Of a stretch of DNA of 64,000 nt, positions 10,619 to 19,003 are shown piece after piece. The notes beneath the pieces were generated by a model. The model did not search any database and was not told the origin of the DNA. It was given only the letters and a program-made list of their open reading frames with translations. Position 1 is the stretch's first letter; each line of letters begins with the position of its first letter. The position numbers were made by a program, and so were the translations under genes. Source of the DNA: an uncultured Archangium sp. (lineage in GTDB: Bacteria > Myxococcota > Myxococcia > Myxococcales > Myxococcaceae); contig CAIVGN010000167.1 in the NCBI GenBank assembly GCA_903905455.1, positions 54,899 to 118,898 of the forward strand, written 5' to 3'.

Positions 10619-11094
10619 CCGCCCTCGCGCTGGTGCTCACGCTGTCCCTCGGCGGGGTCGACTCGCTGGGCAAGGTCTCGCTGGTGGGCCTCACCTTCAA
10701 GGCGCCCACCCAGTGGAACAAGTCGCAGGCCGACGCCAACTCGCTGACCTGGGAAGAGCCCATGTCGGGCGCCTCGCTCGCCGTCAGCGTGTACGTCGTC
10801 GACCCGCAGCGACCGCCCGGGGCCTGCGTGGCGCAGTTGATCACCGCCCTGGGCACCGAGGGCTTCAGCACGCTGACGCTCGGTGGGCAGCCCGCGGCCA
10901 AGAAGGTGATGTCCGACTACGTGGGCGACGGCGAGGCCGCGAAGATCGAGGCCAACCGGGTGACCACCACCACTGCCACCGGGTGCAACGGGAAGACGAA
11001 GTGGGTCCTCACCTGGACGGCGAAGACCTCCGCCGGCGCGCGCTTTGGGCCCATGCTCAAGCGCGTGCTCGACTCGATCAGCTACGGGAAGTGA
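10615..11094 (+). CDS. Small exported hypothetical protein inside the kam operon
   Basis: 159 aa with a GTG start at 10615 overlapping the kamD stop (GTGA). The N-terminus [14 protein letters not shown] is a short hydrophobic stretch compatible with a signal peptide, though no clear cleavage site is evident. The body is beta-rich, with two cysteines (GACVAQL and GCNGK). I do not recognise a family. It sits between the two subunits of one enzyme (kamD and kamE), 5 nt before kamE, which is unusual for a protein that looks exported. Function unknown. Confidence 0.78.
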   Translation: MTALALVLTLSLGGVDSLGKVSLVGLTFKAPTQWNKSQADANSLTWEEPMSGASLAVSVYVVDPQRPPGACVAQLITALGTEGFSTLTLGGQPAAKKVMSDYVGDGEAAKIEANRVTTTTATGCNGKTKWVLTWTAKTSAGARFGPMLKRVLDSISYGK

Positions 11095-11099
11095 CCACG

Positions 11100-11879
11100 A
11101 TGACCGAGAAGAACCTCATTCGCGCCTACGGAGATCGCCGGGACGACGGCATCATCCAGATCTCTTTCACCTTGCCCGTGGCGGCCAGCGAGAAGGCGAA
11201 GGAAGCCGCCCAGCTCTACTGCCAGAAGCTCGGGCTGACCGACGTGAAGGTCGCCGCCGCCGAGCGCGCCGCCGACCAGTACACGTTCTTCATCGTGTAC
11301 GCCCGGTCTCCGGTGATCATCGACTACAACGAGATCGACACCCCGGAGATCTCGATCAAGAAGCTCGGGTTCTACGAGCTCAACGACCTGATCGAAGAGC
11401 GCCTGGCCCGCAAGGTCGTCGTCTTCGGCGCCTGCACCGGCACCGACACCCACACCGTGGGCATCGACGCGATCCTCAACATGAAGGGCTTCGCCGGCGA
11501 CTACGGCCTCGAGCGCTACCCGTGGTTCGACGCGTACAACCTGGGCTCGCAGGTGCCCAACGCCGAGCTCATCCGCCGCGCGAAGGAGAAGAACGCCGAC
11601 GCGATCCTCGTGAGCCAGGTCGTCACCCAGCGCGACGTGCACAAGGAGAACTCGCGCCAGTTCATCGACGAGGCGAAAGCCGCGGGCATCGTGGGCAAGA
11701 CCACGCTGCTGCTCGGCGGCCCCCGCGTCGATCACAAGCTGGCCCTCGAGCTGGGCTTCGACGCGGGCTTCGGCCCCGGCACCAAGCCCTCCGACGTCGC
11801 GAACTTCGTCGTCCACCAGGTGCTGCAGCGCCACGGCAAAGAGGCCAAGGGCACCCACTTCCAGGGAGAACCCACGTGA
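11100..11879 (+). CDS. kamE: Lysine 5,6-aminomutase, beta (cobalamin-binding) subunit
   Basis: 259 aa. It carries the base-off B12-binding motif D116-x-H118-x-x-G121 within [14 protein letters not shown]. Lys129, eleven residues after the histidine in NMKGF, lies at the position of the PLP-binding Lys144 of the Clostridium enzyme (known His133/Lys144 spacing). The Rossmann half follows, with [23 protein letters not shown]. It partners KamD. The ATG at 11100 lies 5 nt after the small exported gene; the stop overlaps kal by 4 nt (GTGA). Identity is secure from the motif, length and neighbours. Confidence 0.96.
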   Translation: MTEKNLIRAYGDRRDDGIIQISFTLPVAASEKAKEAAQLYCQKLGLTDVKVAAAERAADQYTFFIVYARSPVIIDYNEIDTPEISIKKLGFYELNDLIEERLARKVVVFGACTGTDTHTVGIDAILNMKGFAGDYGLERYPWFDAYNLGSQVPNAELIRRAKEKNADAILVSQVVTQRDVHKENSRQFIDEAKAAGIVGKTTLLLGGPRVDHKLALELGFDAGFGPGTKPSDVANFVVHQVLQRHGKEAKGTHFQGEPT

Positions 11880-12289
11880 GCGAGCCTGCCCCCGGAGTTG
11901 GTCTGAAGGTCGTCTTGCGCCTGCGCATGGGCACCCACGACGCGCACTACGGCGGTGATCTCGTCGACGGCGCGCGCATGCTCGCGCTCTTCGGCGACGT
12001 GGCCACCGAGCTGCTCATCCGCCTCGACGGCGACGAGGGCCTCTTCCGCGCCTACGACAAGGTCGAGTTCCTCGCGCCGGTCTACGCCGGGGACTACATC
12101 GAAGCCGAAGGCACCATCACCGCCATCGGCAACACCAGCCGCAAGATGGACTTCGAGGCGCGCAAGGTGATCCGCTCGCAGCCCGACGTCAGCCCCTCGG
12201 CGGCCGAAGTGCTCGACCCGCCCATCGTCGTCTGTCGCGCCAGCGGCACCTGCGTCACCCCCAAGGACAAGCAGCGGAGGCCCGCATGA
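11876..12289 (+). CDS. kal: 3-aminobutyryl-CoA ammonia-lyase (hotdog fold)
   Basis: 137 aa; GTG start overlapping the kamE stop. Kal removes ammonia from L-3-aminobutyryl-CoA to give crotonyl-CoA, the last dedicated step of lysine fermentation. The sequence is a single hotdog domain ([20 protein letters not shown] and [31 protein letters not shown], where the central helix and strands are visible), matching the known small Kal proteins. By sequence alone another hotdog thioesterase is possible, but its position between kamE and kce makes Kal by far the best call. The stop overlaps kce by 4 nt. Confidence 0.9.
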   Translation: MSEPAPGVGLKVVLRLRMGTHDAHYGGDLVDGARMLALFGDVATELLIRLDGDEGLFRAYDKVEFLAPVYAGDYIEAEGTITAIGNTSRKMDFEARKVIRSQPDVSPSAAEVLDPPIVVCRASGTCVTPKDKQRRPA

Positions 12290-13110
12290 ACCCGATGGTG
12301 ATCACCGCCGCCATGGTCGGCGCCGAGACCAGCCGCGAGCAGACCCCGTATCTCCCCATCTCGCCGGAAGAGATCGCCGAAGACGCCGCGAAGTGCCGCG
12401 AGGCCGGCGCAGCCATGGTGCACCTCCACGTGCGCACGCCCGACGGCAAGCCCAGCCAGGACACCGAGCTGTTCCGCGCGGCCATTCGCGCCATTCGCAA
12501 GAAGTGCGACGTGCTCATCCAGGTCTCGACGGGTGGGGCCGTGGGCATGAACGTCGACGAGCGCTGCGGCGGCCTGCGGCTGACCGGTGACGACCGCCCC
12601 GACATGGCGACCCTCTCCACGGGCACCGTGAACTTCGGGCCCGACGTGTTCTGGAACCCGCGCCCGCTCATCCGCGACATCGCCACGCGCATCAAGCAGC
12701 TGGGCCTCAAGCCGGAGCTCGAGTGCTTCGACGTGGGGATGATCGACGAGGCCCGCGCGCTCGAGAAGGAAGGCTTCATCACCTTTCCCGCGCACTTCGA
12801 CTTCGTGCTCGGCGTCGGCGGCGCGCTGGCGGCCACGGCCGAGGGTCTCGACTTCATGCGCTCGTACGTTCCTCCGGGTTCGACCTGGACCTGCGCGGCC
12901 GTCGGTCGCCACCAGCTGCCCTTCGTCGACCTCGTCGCCGAGCGCGGGGGCAACTCGCGGGTGGGCCTCGAAGACAACATCTACCTCTCGAAGGGCGTGC
13001 TCGCGAAGGGCAACTTCGAGCTCGTCGCCGACGCGGCGAAGCGGGCGAAGGCCAAGGGCCGCGAGCTGGCGACCCCGGCCCAGGCCCGCGAGCTGCTGCG
13101 CCTGAGCTGA
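12286..13110 (+). CDS. kce: 3-keto-5-aminohexanoate cleavage enzyme (BKACE family)
   Basis: 274 aa. Kce condenses 3-keto-5-aminohexanoate with acetyl-CoA to give 3-aminobutyryl-CoA and acetoacetate. The Zn-binding pair H46-x-H48 in MVHLHVR, Glu14 in GAETSRE and Glu229 in VGLEDNIY match the metal and catalytic positions of the BKACE family, a TIM barrel. The [15 protein letters not shown] loop is also typical. BKACE enzymes vary in substrate, but the kamDE-kal context fixes this one. It is the last of the overlapping catabolic genes; a lipoprotein gene follows after 3 nt. Confidence 0.95.
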   Translation: MNPMVITAAMVGAETSREQTPYLPISPEEIAEDAAKCREAGAAMVHLHVRTPDGKPSQDTELFRAAIRAIRKKCDVLIQVSTGGAVGMNVDERCGGLRLTGDDRPDMATLSTGTVNFGPDVFWNPRPLIRDIATRIKQLGLKPELECFDVGMIDEARALEKEGFITFPAHFDFVLGVGGALAATAEGLDFMRSYVPPGSTWTCAAVGRHQLPFVDLVAERGGNSRVGLEDNIYLSKGVLAKGNFELVADAAKRAKAKGRELATPAQARELLRLS

Positions 13111-13113
13111 ACC

Positions 13114-14097
13114 ATGGGCGCGCGCCGGTCACTGCTGCTGCTCGCGGGGCTGCTCGGCTGCACCGAGCCCACGGAGCCCCAGGTGCTCGACCGCACCGGC
13201 GTGGTCGAGGGACCGATCTCCACCCAGGCCAGCGGCGACGCGTGGGTCTTCCTCTATCGCCCCGGCGAGGGCCCCCCGGGCGCGCCGGCCGAGCCCCGGG
13301 CCGTCACGGCCCTCAGCGCCGCGCGGCTCCAGGCCGACCCGCGCTTCGTGTTCGCCAACGTCAAGCCCAACGCCTACCGGCTCTACGGCCTCATCGACGT
13401 CGACGGCGACTTCGACGGGACCATCGACGTGCTCAGCCAGGTCACCCTGGGCGACCGCACCTCTGCCGGCGTCGCGGTGCAGTCTCAGCCCGGGCGCGGC
13501 GCGCACGTGGCGCTGGAGATCGACACCCCGGTCTTCACCGAGCCGCCGGCCTTCGCTTTCGAGGGCGAACCCGATCTCGACGTGGTGCTCGACCCCGCCC
13601 TCGACGCGATCACCCCGTTGACGCTGGTCTCGGACCCGGTCGGGCGGTTCGACCCGAAGCGCGTGGCTTTCACCTTCGGCCTCGTCGACGCCGACGGCGA
13701 CCAGCGCCCCGACGACGCCAACGGCGACGGGACGCCCGACCTCTCGCTCCAGCTCTTCCTGCGCTGGCGGCCGTTGCCCGGTCAGCTCGCCGCCGACACC
13801 ACGGTCATCGTGCCGCTGGCCTTCGACCCCTCGCCCTTCGTGCGCACCCTGGAGGGCCGCCTCGACACCACCGTCACCTCGACGCGGCTCCAGGTGGTCA
13901 TGGTGCCCCAGGCCCTCGCCCTGGGCCCCGACGCCGACGGTGGGGTAGGGCAGACCGCCTTCGGCGCTCCCCCGGCGGGCGACTACGAGCTCGTGGCGCT
14001 GGCGGCCGGCGGGCAATTCTGGCGCATGCCCAACCAGCTGGGGGCCACGGTGCCGTCCCAGTCGGCGCGTTTGCACATCGACCGAGTCAGTCGCTGA
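13114..14097 (+). CDS. Lipoprotein with Asp-rich calcium-binding-like loops
   Basis: 327 aa. The signal peptide RRSLLLLAGLLGC has its lipobox cysteine at residue 16. The mature part contains repeated Asp/Gly loops (DVDGDFDGTID and DADGDQRPDDANGDGTPD) like those in thrombospondin type-3 or EF-hand-like calcium sites, set within beta-rich sequence. It is probably a surface or outer-membrane lipoprotein. It starts 3 nt after kce, so it is likely on the kam transcript although no metabolic link is evident. No family name can be given. Confidence 0.8.
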   Translation: MGARRSLLLLAGLLGCTEPTEPQVLDRTGVVEGPISTQASGDAWVFLYRPGEGPPGAPAEPRAVTALSAARLQADPRFVFANVKPNAYRLYGLIDVDGDFDGTIDVLSQVTLGDRTSAGVAVQSQPGRGAHVALEIDTPVFTEPPAFAFEGEPDLDVVLDPALDAITPLTLVSDPVGRFDPKRVAFTFGLVDADGDQRPDDANGDGTPDLSLQLFLRWRPLPGQLAADTTVIVPLAFDPSPFVRTLEGRLDTTVTSTRLQVVMVPQALALGPDADGGVGQTAFGAPPAGDYELVALAAGGQFWRMPNQLGATVPSQSARLHIDRVSR

Positions 14098-14134
14098 CGT
14101 TTGGCCGAAACCTGATTAGGGTCTCGCCCTGCGC

Positions 14135-16057
14135 ATGAGCGGTGCTCCGGAATCCGATGCAGTCATCGTGAATCCCCTGCGGGCGAGCGGGTTGCTGGAT
14201 TCCATCGGCCTCGATCGCGCCCGTGCCCACGTCCGGGAACAAGGCGGGCTTTTGTCCGACGCCGTGCTCCGCCTGGGCCTGGTGAAGGAAGGCGACTTCC
14301 TCCGGGTCTTCGCCGAGCTCTATTCGACGCGGTTCGTGAAGGCCGAGAAGCTCAAGGCCATCCGGCTGGACGACACGCTGCTCGAGCGCGTCGGGGTGCG
14401 CAGCGCCGAGCGCCTGCGCATGTGCCCCATTCACTGGGACGGCGCGAAGCAGGAACTCCACGTCGTGGCCTCGGTGCCCTTGAGCTCCAGCCTCGAGCCC
14501 GAGCTCCGGCAGATCGTCGGGGCCCGCAGCATCGTGGTCTACGTGGCCACCGCCGGCGCCGTGGCCGCGCTCATTCGGCGCGCGTACTACCGCCAGGAAG
14601 ACGCCTTCAAGGAGGTCACCGCCAACGGCGCCGGCCCCGCGATGCCCGCCAGCGCCAAGCCCGGCGAGACCTTCGAGGAAGAGCCGCGCGAGGTGACGCT
14701 CGAGCGCACCAGCACCAACATCGAGCTGGCCCCCGATCTCGGTGGCCAGGTGTTCGAGGACGCCCCGCCCGAGGCCCCCGCTTCGACCGAGGGCAAGACG
14801 GTGATGGTGAACCTCGAGGCGCTCACCATCGCCACGCTGCGCCGCGAGAACGCCCGCTACCGCATCGCCCAGGAGTTCCACCGCCGCGTCTCGCTCGAGC
14901 GCAACGTCGAGCAGATGGTCGACCGCATCCTGTCGGTGGTCTTCGAGCTGCTCAACGCCGACGGCGCCGCGGTCTGGCTCACCTCGGGGCGCTACGCGTC
15001 GAAGTCGCGCAACGGCGATCACGTGGTCGAGGTTCCGCGGGCGATCATCGACCAGGCGCTGGTGTCGAACTCGGGCCTGCTCACCAACAACGCCCTGCTC
15101 GACGAGCGCTTCGATCGCTCCAAGAGCGTGATGATCCGCGGCATCAAGAGCGTGATGGCCGTGCCGCTGCGCACGCGCAACGGGACCATCGGCATCCTCT
15201 ACGTCGAGTCGGTCTCGATGAGCGCCGCCTTCACCGACGAAGATCTCCCGCTGCTCGACGCGATCGCCGCGCAGGCCTCGATCCTCCTCGACAACGCCGC
15301 CCTCGTCGCCCAGGTGCAGCGCGAGGTCGAGACCCGCGCCAGCCTCTCGCGCTTCCTCTCGGCGGCCGCCGTCGAAGAGGTGCTCTCGGGGCGCATGAAG
15401 GTGAACATGGCCGGGCAGAACGCCGAGGTGACGGTGCTCTTCGCCGACATCCGCGGGTTCACCACCATGTCCGGCCAGATGCCTCCTGAAGAGGTGGTGC
15501 GCTTCCTCAACGCGTTCTTCGGCGAGGCCGTCGACGCCGTCGAGCGGCACGGCGGGGTGGTCGACAAGTTCATCGGCGACTGCGTGATGGCGCTGTGGGG
15601 CGCGGTCGATCAGCGCGAAGACGGCGCCCGCAAGTGCATCGCCGCCGCGCTCGAGATGGTCGATCGCGCGAAGAAGATCACCGTCGCCGGCCAGCCCCTC
15701 GAGGTCGGCGTGGGCATCAACACCGGGCCCGCGGTCGTCGGCGCCATCGGTGCGGCGAGGCGCCTCGACTACACCGCCATCGGCGCCACCGTGAACCTCG
15801 CCGCGCGCCTGTGCGGCATCGCGCAGACGGGCCAGGTGCTGGTGACCAGTGACACCCTGATGCGCGCGGGGCCCGGGGTGATCTACGAAGCCAATGAATC
15901 GGTGATCCTCAAGGGCATCGAGGTGCCCATCGTGCCCTACTCGGTGAAGGCGCTGACCCTGCCTCTTCAGTTGAGCCAGGTCATGGCGCCGGGGTCCTCG
16001 GGGCTTCATAAGATCGCCACGATTCCGGCCATGCCGTCACCGCTCAAGCCCCGCTGA
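14135..16057 (+). CDS. MshEN-like / GAF / class III adenylate cyclase fusion
   Basis: 640 aa, predicted to make cAMP under control of two sensor domains. Residues ~15-155 resemble the T2SSE-N/MshEN domain of type II secretion and pilus ATPases (two helical motifs around LLSDAVLRLGLVKEGDFLRVF). Residues ~240-400 are a GAF domain (SLERNVEQMVDRILSVVFELL, then MAVPLRTRNGTIGILYVES). The C-terminal cyclase domain has the metal Asp in LFADIRGFTTMSG, the substrate Lys and second metal Asp in VDKFIGDCVMALWG, and the Asp, Asn and Arg in RLDYTAIGATVNLAAR. The Lys/Asp pair predicts ATP rather than GTP as substrate. No transmembrane segment is present. It stands alone, 38 bp after the lipoprotein gene. 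Confidence 0.9.
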   Translation: MSGAPESDAVIVNPLRASGLLDSIGLDRARAHVREQGGLLSDAVLRLGLVKEGDFLRVFAELYSTRFVKAEKLKAIRLDDTLLERVGVRSAERLRMCPIHWDGAKQELHVVASVPLSSSLEPELRQIVGARSIVVYVATAGAVAALIRRAYYRQEDAFKEVTANGAGPAMPASAKPGETFEEEPREVTLERTSTNIELAPDLGGQVFEDAPPEAPASTEGKTVMVNLEALTIATLRRENARYRIAQEFHRRVSLERNVEQMVDRILSVVFELLNADGAAVWLTSGRYASKSRNGDHVVEVPRAIIDQALVSNSGLLTNNALLDERFDRSKSVMIRGIKSVMAVPLRTRNGTIGILYVESVSMSAAFTDEDLPLLDAIAAQASILLDNAALVAQVQREVETRASLSRFLSAAAVEEVLSGRMKVNMAGQNAEVTVLFADIRGFTTMSGQMPPEEVVRFLNAFFGEAVDAVERHGGVVDKFIGDCVMALWGAVDQREDGARKCIAAALEMVDRAKKITVAGQPLEVGVGINTGPAVVGAIGAARRLDYTAIGATVNLAARLCGIAQTGQVLVTSDTLMRAGPGVIYEANESVILKGIEVPIVPYSVKALTLPLQLSQVMAPGSSGLHKIATIPAMPSPLKPR

Positions 16058-16136
16058 TGACGTCGTGAATCAGCCCTCGCCGGGGGCGTCGTTGCTGGCG
16101 CCGTTCGGCCCCCGCCCAAGTTGAAGGAGATGCACC

Positions 16137-16721
16137 GTGTTCGTTTCGCTCGCCTTGTCGTTGACCCTCGCTGCCGCGCCCGTGGGTCCCCTCTCCGTGG
16201 TGAAGTCGGCCGACGGCGAAATCCAGAAAGTGCTGCAGGGCCCCGACGCCTCGACCACCAAGCTGGCCGCCCGCGCCGACGAGTTCGTCGACTTCGGTGA
16301 GCTCGCGAGGCGCGCCATGGGCCCCGAGTGGCCCAAGCTGAACAAGAAGCAGCAGGACGACTTCGGCCAGACGATGAAGGGCCTGCTCCGGGCCAGCTAC
16401 GCCCAGAAGGCCGTCACCGAGGGGCGGGGCGGCTCGGCCAGGGTCCAGTACGGCGAAGAGACGGTCGAAGGCAACGAGGCGGTGGTGAACACGAAGATCC
16501 TGGTCAAGCAGGACACGTACCCGGTCGTGTACAAGCTCTACCGCGCTGACCCCAAGGGCGCCTGGCGCATCTACGACGTGGTCACCGACGACGTGTCCCT
16601 GGTCACCACCTACAACGATCAGTTCCGCACGGTGATGGCCAAGAAGGGCTTCGACGGCCTGCTCAAGTCGCTCAAGGACAAGCAGGCGTCGCTCGAGAAG
16701 CAGAACGAAGAGAAGAAGTAG
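16137..16721 (+). CDS. MlaC/Ttg2-like periplasmic phospholipid-binding protein
   Basis: 194 aa with a GTG start at 16137 and a strong AAGGAGA ribosome-binding site. A short signal peptide (VFVSLALSLTLAAAP) precedes a domain with EFVDFGELARRAMGPEWPKLNKKQ and YPVVYKLYRADPKGAWRIYDVVTDDVSLV. These are the typical core and W-x-(I/V)-Y-D-V strands of the MlaC family, which shuttles phospholipids across the periplasm. No mlaD, mlaE or mlaF is adjacent, so it is an orphan here. Its TAG abuts the stop of the convergent aminotransferase-like gene without a gap. Confidence 0.88.
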   Translation: MFVSLALSLTLAAAPVGPLSVVKSADGEIQKVLQGPDASTTKLAARADEFVDFGELARRAMGPEWPKLNKKQQDDFGQTMKGLLRASYAQKAVTEGRGGSARVQYGEETVEGNEAVVNTKILVKQDTYPVVYKLYRADPKGAWRIYDVVTDDVSLVTTYNDQFRTVMAKKGFDGLLKSLKDKQASLEKQNEEKK

Positions 16722-18068
16722 CTACTTCCGGCGCTTGTCGACCAGCGCCCGCAGGGCCTCGGCGCTGCGACGCAACTGGGTGCTCCCCACGCTCGTCGCG
16801 CGCCACGTCATCGTCTCCACCGCGTCGTAGACCCGCGCCTTGAGCGAGAGGTTCTCGTCTGACGACGGGGGCACGGGCACGATGACCTCGGGCTCCAGCG
16901 GCCGCCGCTCGGGGAGATCGACGGTGGTCCAGTGCAGCGCCGCCGGCGCGGCCATGGCGTAGCTCCCGGGGCGCGCGAGGGTCGGGGGCTCCTTGAGCAT
17001 CGAGCCGGGCTCGGGCACCTGCAGCTTGCGGCTGAGCCGATCGAAGACCTCGAGCAACTGCACCAGCTGGGCGTCGGTGGTCGTTGCCGGCGCCGAGAGC
17101 ATGAGCCGTGAGCGCGGGCCCGCCAGCCAGCCCCGGCAGAAGATCCCCAGGCCCGCGAGCGCCGCCAGCCACTGGGTGCACAAGGCCTCGTCGCCCAGCC
17201 ACACGGGGATCCACGGCGTCACGCACGGCCCGGTGTCGAAGCCCCGGGCCCTCAGCCCCAGCATCAGCTTCTGCGCCACGTCGAACAGCCGCGCCCGTCG
17301 GGGGGCCTCCGCGGCGGCGATCTCCAGCGCCTTGAGGCTCGCGGCCAGCGACACCGGGCCGGGCGCCGGCAGCGCGCCGCGCAGGGCCTCGAGGAGCTCC
17401 GGGTCCCCCAGCACGATGGCCCCGGCCCCGGGGATGGCCAGGCCCAGCGGCAGGATGCGCAAGGTGACCTGGGCCTGCAGCGAGAGGTGCTCGATGGCGC
17501 CGCCGCCGTGCGGCCCCAGCACCCCCAGCCCGTCGTCGATCACCAACAGGCTCGCGTGGCGGCGCTGGCACACCTCGGCGTAGCGGGGCGTCAGCTCGAG
17601 ATCGCCCTCCAGGAGGTGCACCGCCTCGAGCACCAGGGCCACCAGGCCCGGCTGGCCGAGCGCCGCGTCGGCGTCCTCGGGCGTCGAGACGTGCACCGTG
17701 TCCCCCAGCGTTCGCGAGGCGCGCACGTGGCTCGCCATGCGCCAGGTCGGCAGCAGCCCGAACAGCGCCATGTCGTGGTTGACCACCAGGGCCCCCGGGG
17801 CCCCCAGCAGCGAGGCCACCCGCGCCTCGAACTCGAGCTGGGCCCGGGTCCCCCCGGTGCGGCCCAGGCCGTACTTTCGGGCCGCCGCGGCCATGGCCTC
17901 GCGCACGCGGGGATCGCTGCCCAGGCCCAGCACGTCGTCGGTCGAGGCCACGAGCAGCCGCGCCCCGTCGCTCTCGTACTCCGAGGCAGACGGCACCGCG
18001 TCGATGCGCGCGTTCGAGGCGAGGTGACCGCGCGGTCCCCGCTGCAGCGCTGTAGTGTCGGTCGACAC
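16722..18068 (-). CDS. Aminotransferase-fold protein lacking the PLP lysine (AONS/SPT-like)
   Basis: 448 aa, GTG start at 18068. The fold follows alpha-oxoamine synthases such as BioF, KBL and SPT: a GLGSDPRVREAM start, RTGGTRAQLEFEARVASLLGA, and a late strand VIDDGLGVLGPHGGGAIEHL. Two expected active-site features are missing. The Lys of the family motif T-L-S-K-A-F-G aligns with Leu208 in LRILPLGLAIPGAGAIVLG. The His of D-[DE]-A-H is lost because the loop reads DDGLG. The Asp that contacts the PLP ring is kept. About 100 extra residues extend the C-terminus. It is therefore probably a non-catalytic or repurposed paralogue. Confidence 0.85.
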   Translation of the reverse strand: MSTDTTALQRGPRGHLASNARIDAVPSASEYESDGARLLVASTDDVLGLGSDPRVREAMAAAARKYGLGRTGGTRAQLEFEARVASLLGAPGALVVNHDMALFGLLPTWRMASHVRASRTLGDTVHVSTPEDADAALGQPGLVALVLEAVHLLEGDLELTPRYAEVCQRRHASLLVIDDGLGVLGPHGGGAIEHLSLQAQVTLRILPLGLAIPGAGAIVLGDPELLEALRGALPAPGPVSLAASLKALEIAAAEAPRRARLFDVAQKLMLGLRARGFDTGPCVTPWIPVWLGDEALCTQWLAALAGLGIFCRGWLAGPRSRLMLSAPATTTDAQLVQLLEVFDRLSRKLQVPEPGSMLKEPPTLARPGSYAMAAPAALHWTTVDLPERRPLEPEVIVPVPPSSDENLSLKARVYDAVETMTWRATSVGSTQLRRSAEALRALVDKRRK

Positions 18069-18124
18069 CGGGCCCTCTTAGCGGGAACCAAGGGGGAATG
18101 CCTCTTCGCCCCGGTGTCCGCTGC

Positions 18125-18177
18125 TTGCCACAGGCCAGGTGGGCTGCTAGGTGCGCGCCTTCCTCCAATCCTGGAGG
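18125..18177 (+). promoter_or_regulatory. rplC: Possible rplC promoter/leader: -35-like box and short hairpin
   Basis: In the 182-bp spacer before rplC there is a TTGCCA box (18125-18130) with only a poor -10 match 17 nt later (TAGGTG). A perfect CCTCCA/TGGAGG hairpin with a 4-nt loop follows (18162-18177). The position fits a transcribed leader of a ribosomal protein gene. Evidence is weak; only the inverted repeat is certain. Confidence 0.3.
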
Positions 18178-18250
18178 TCACCAACCGCGGCGACGGTATC
18201 GCCCCGGACCAATGGCCACCCGCGCCACGTCCGAGAGAAGGAGCATCACC

Positions 18251-18922
<672 letters not shown>

Positions 18923-18933
18923 GTCGGTCGTCG

Positions 18934-18986
18934 CGTCGCTCCTCTTTGCTCGCTTCGCGCGGGGAAGGGGAGCGACGTTTTCTTTT
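18934..18986 (+). terminator. Rho-independent terminator of rplC
   Basis: CGTCGCTCC (18934-18942) pairs perfectly with GGAGCGACG (18969-18977), followed by TTTTCTTTT. It lies 12 bp after the rplC stop and separates rplC from the Cys-rich lipoprotein gene. Confidence 0.9.
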
Positions 18987-19003
18987 GTCGTCGGAGGCCC
19001 TCG

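Noticed and set aside
16130..16136. ATG at 16130 as start of the MlaC-like gene
   Set aside because: It is in another frame; the GTG at 16137 is in frame with the signal peptide and well spaced from AAGGAGA.
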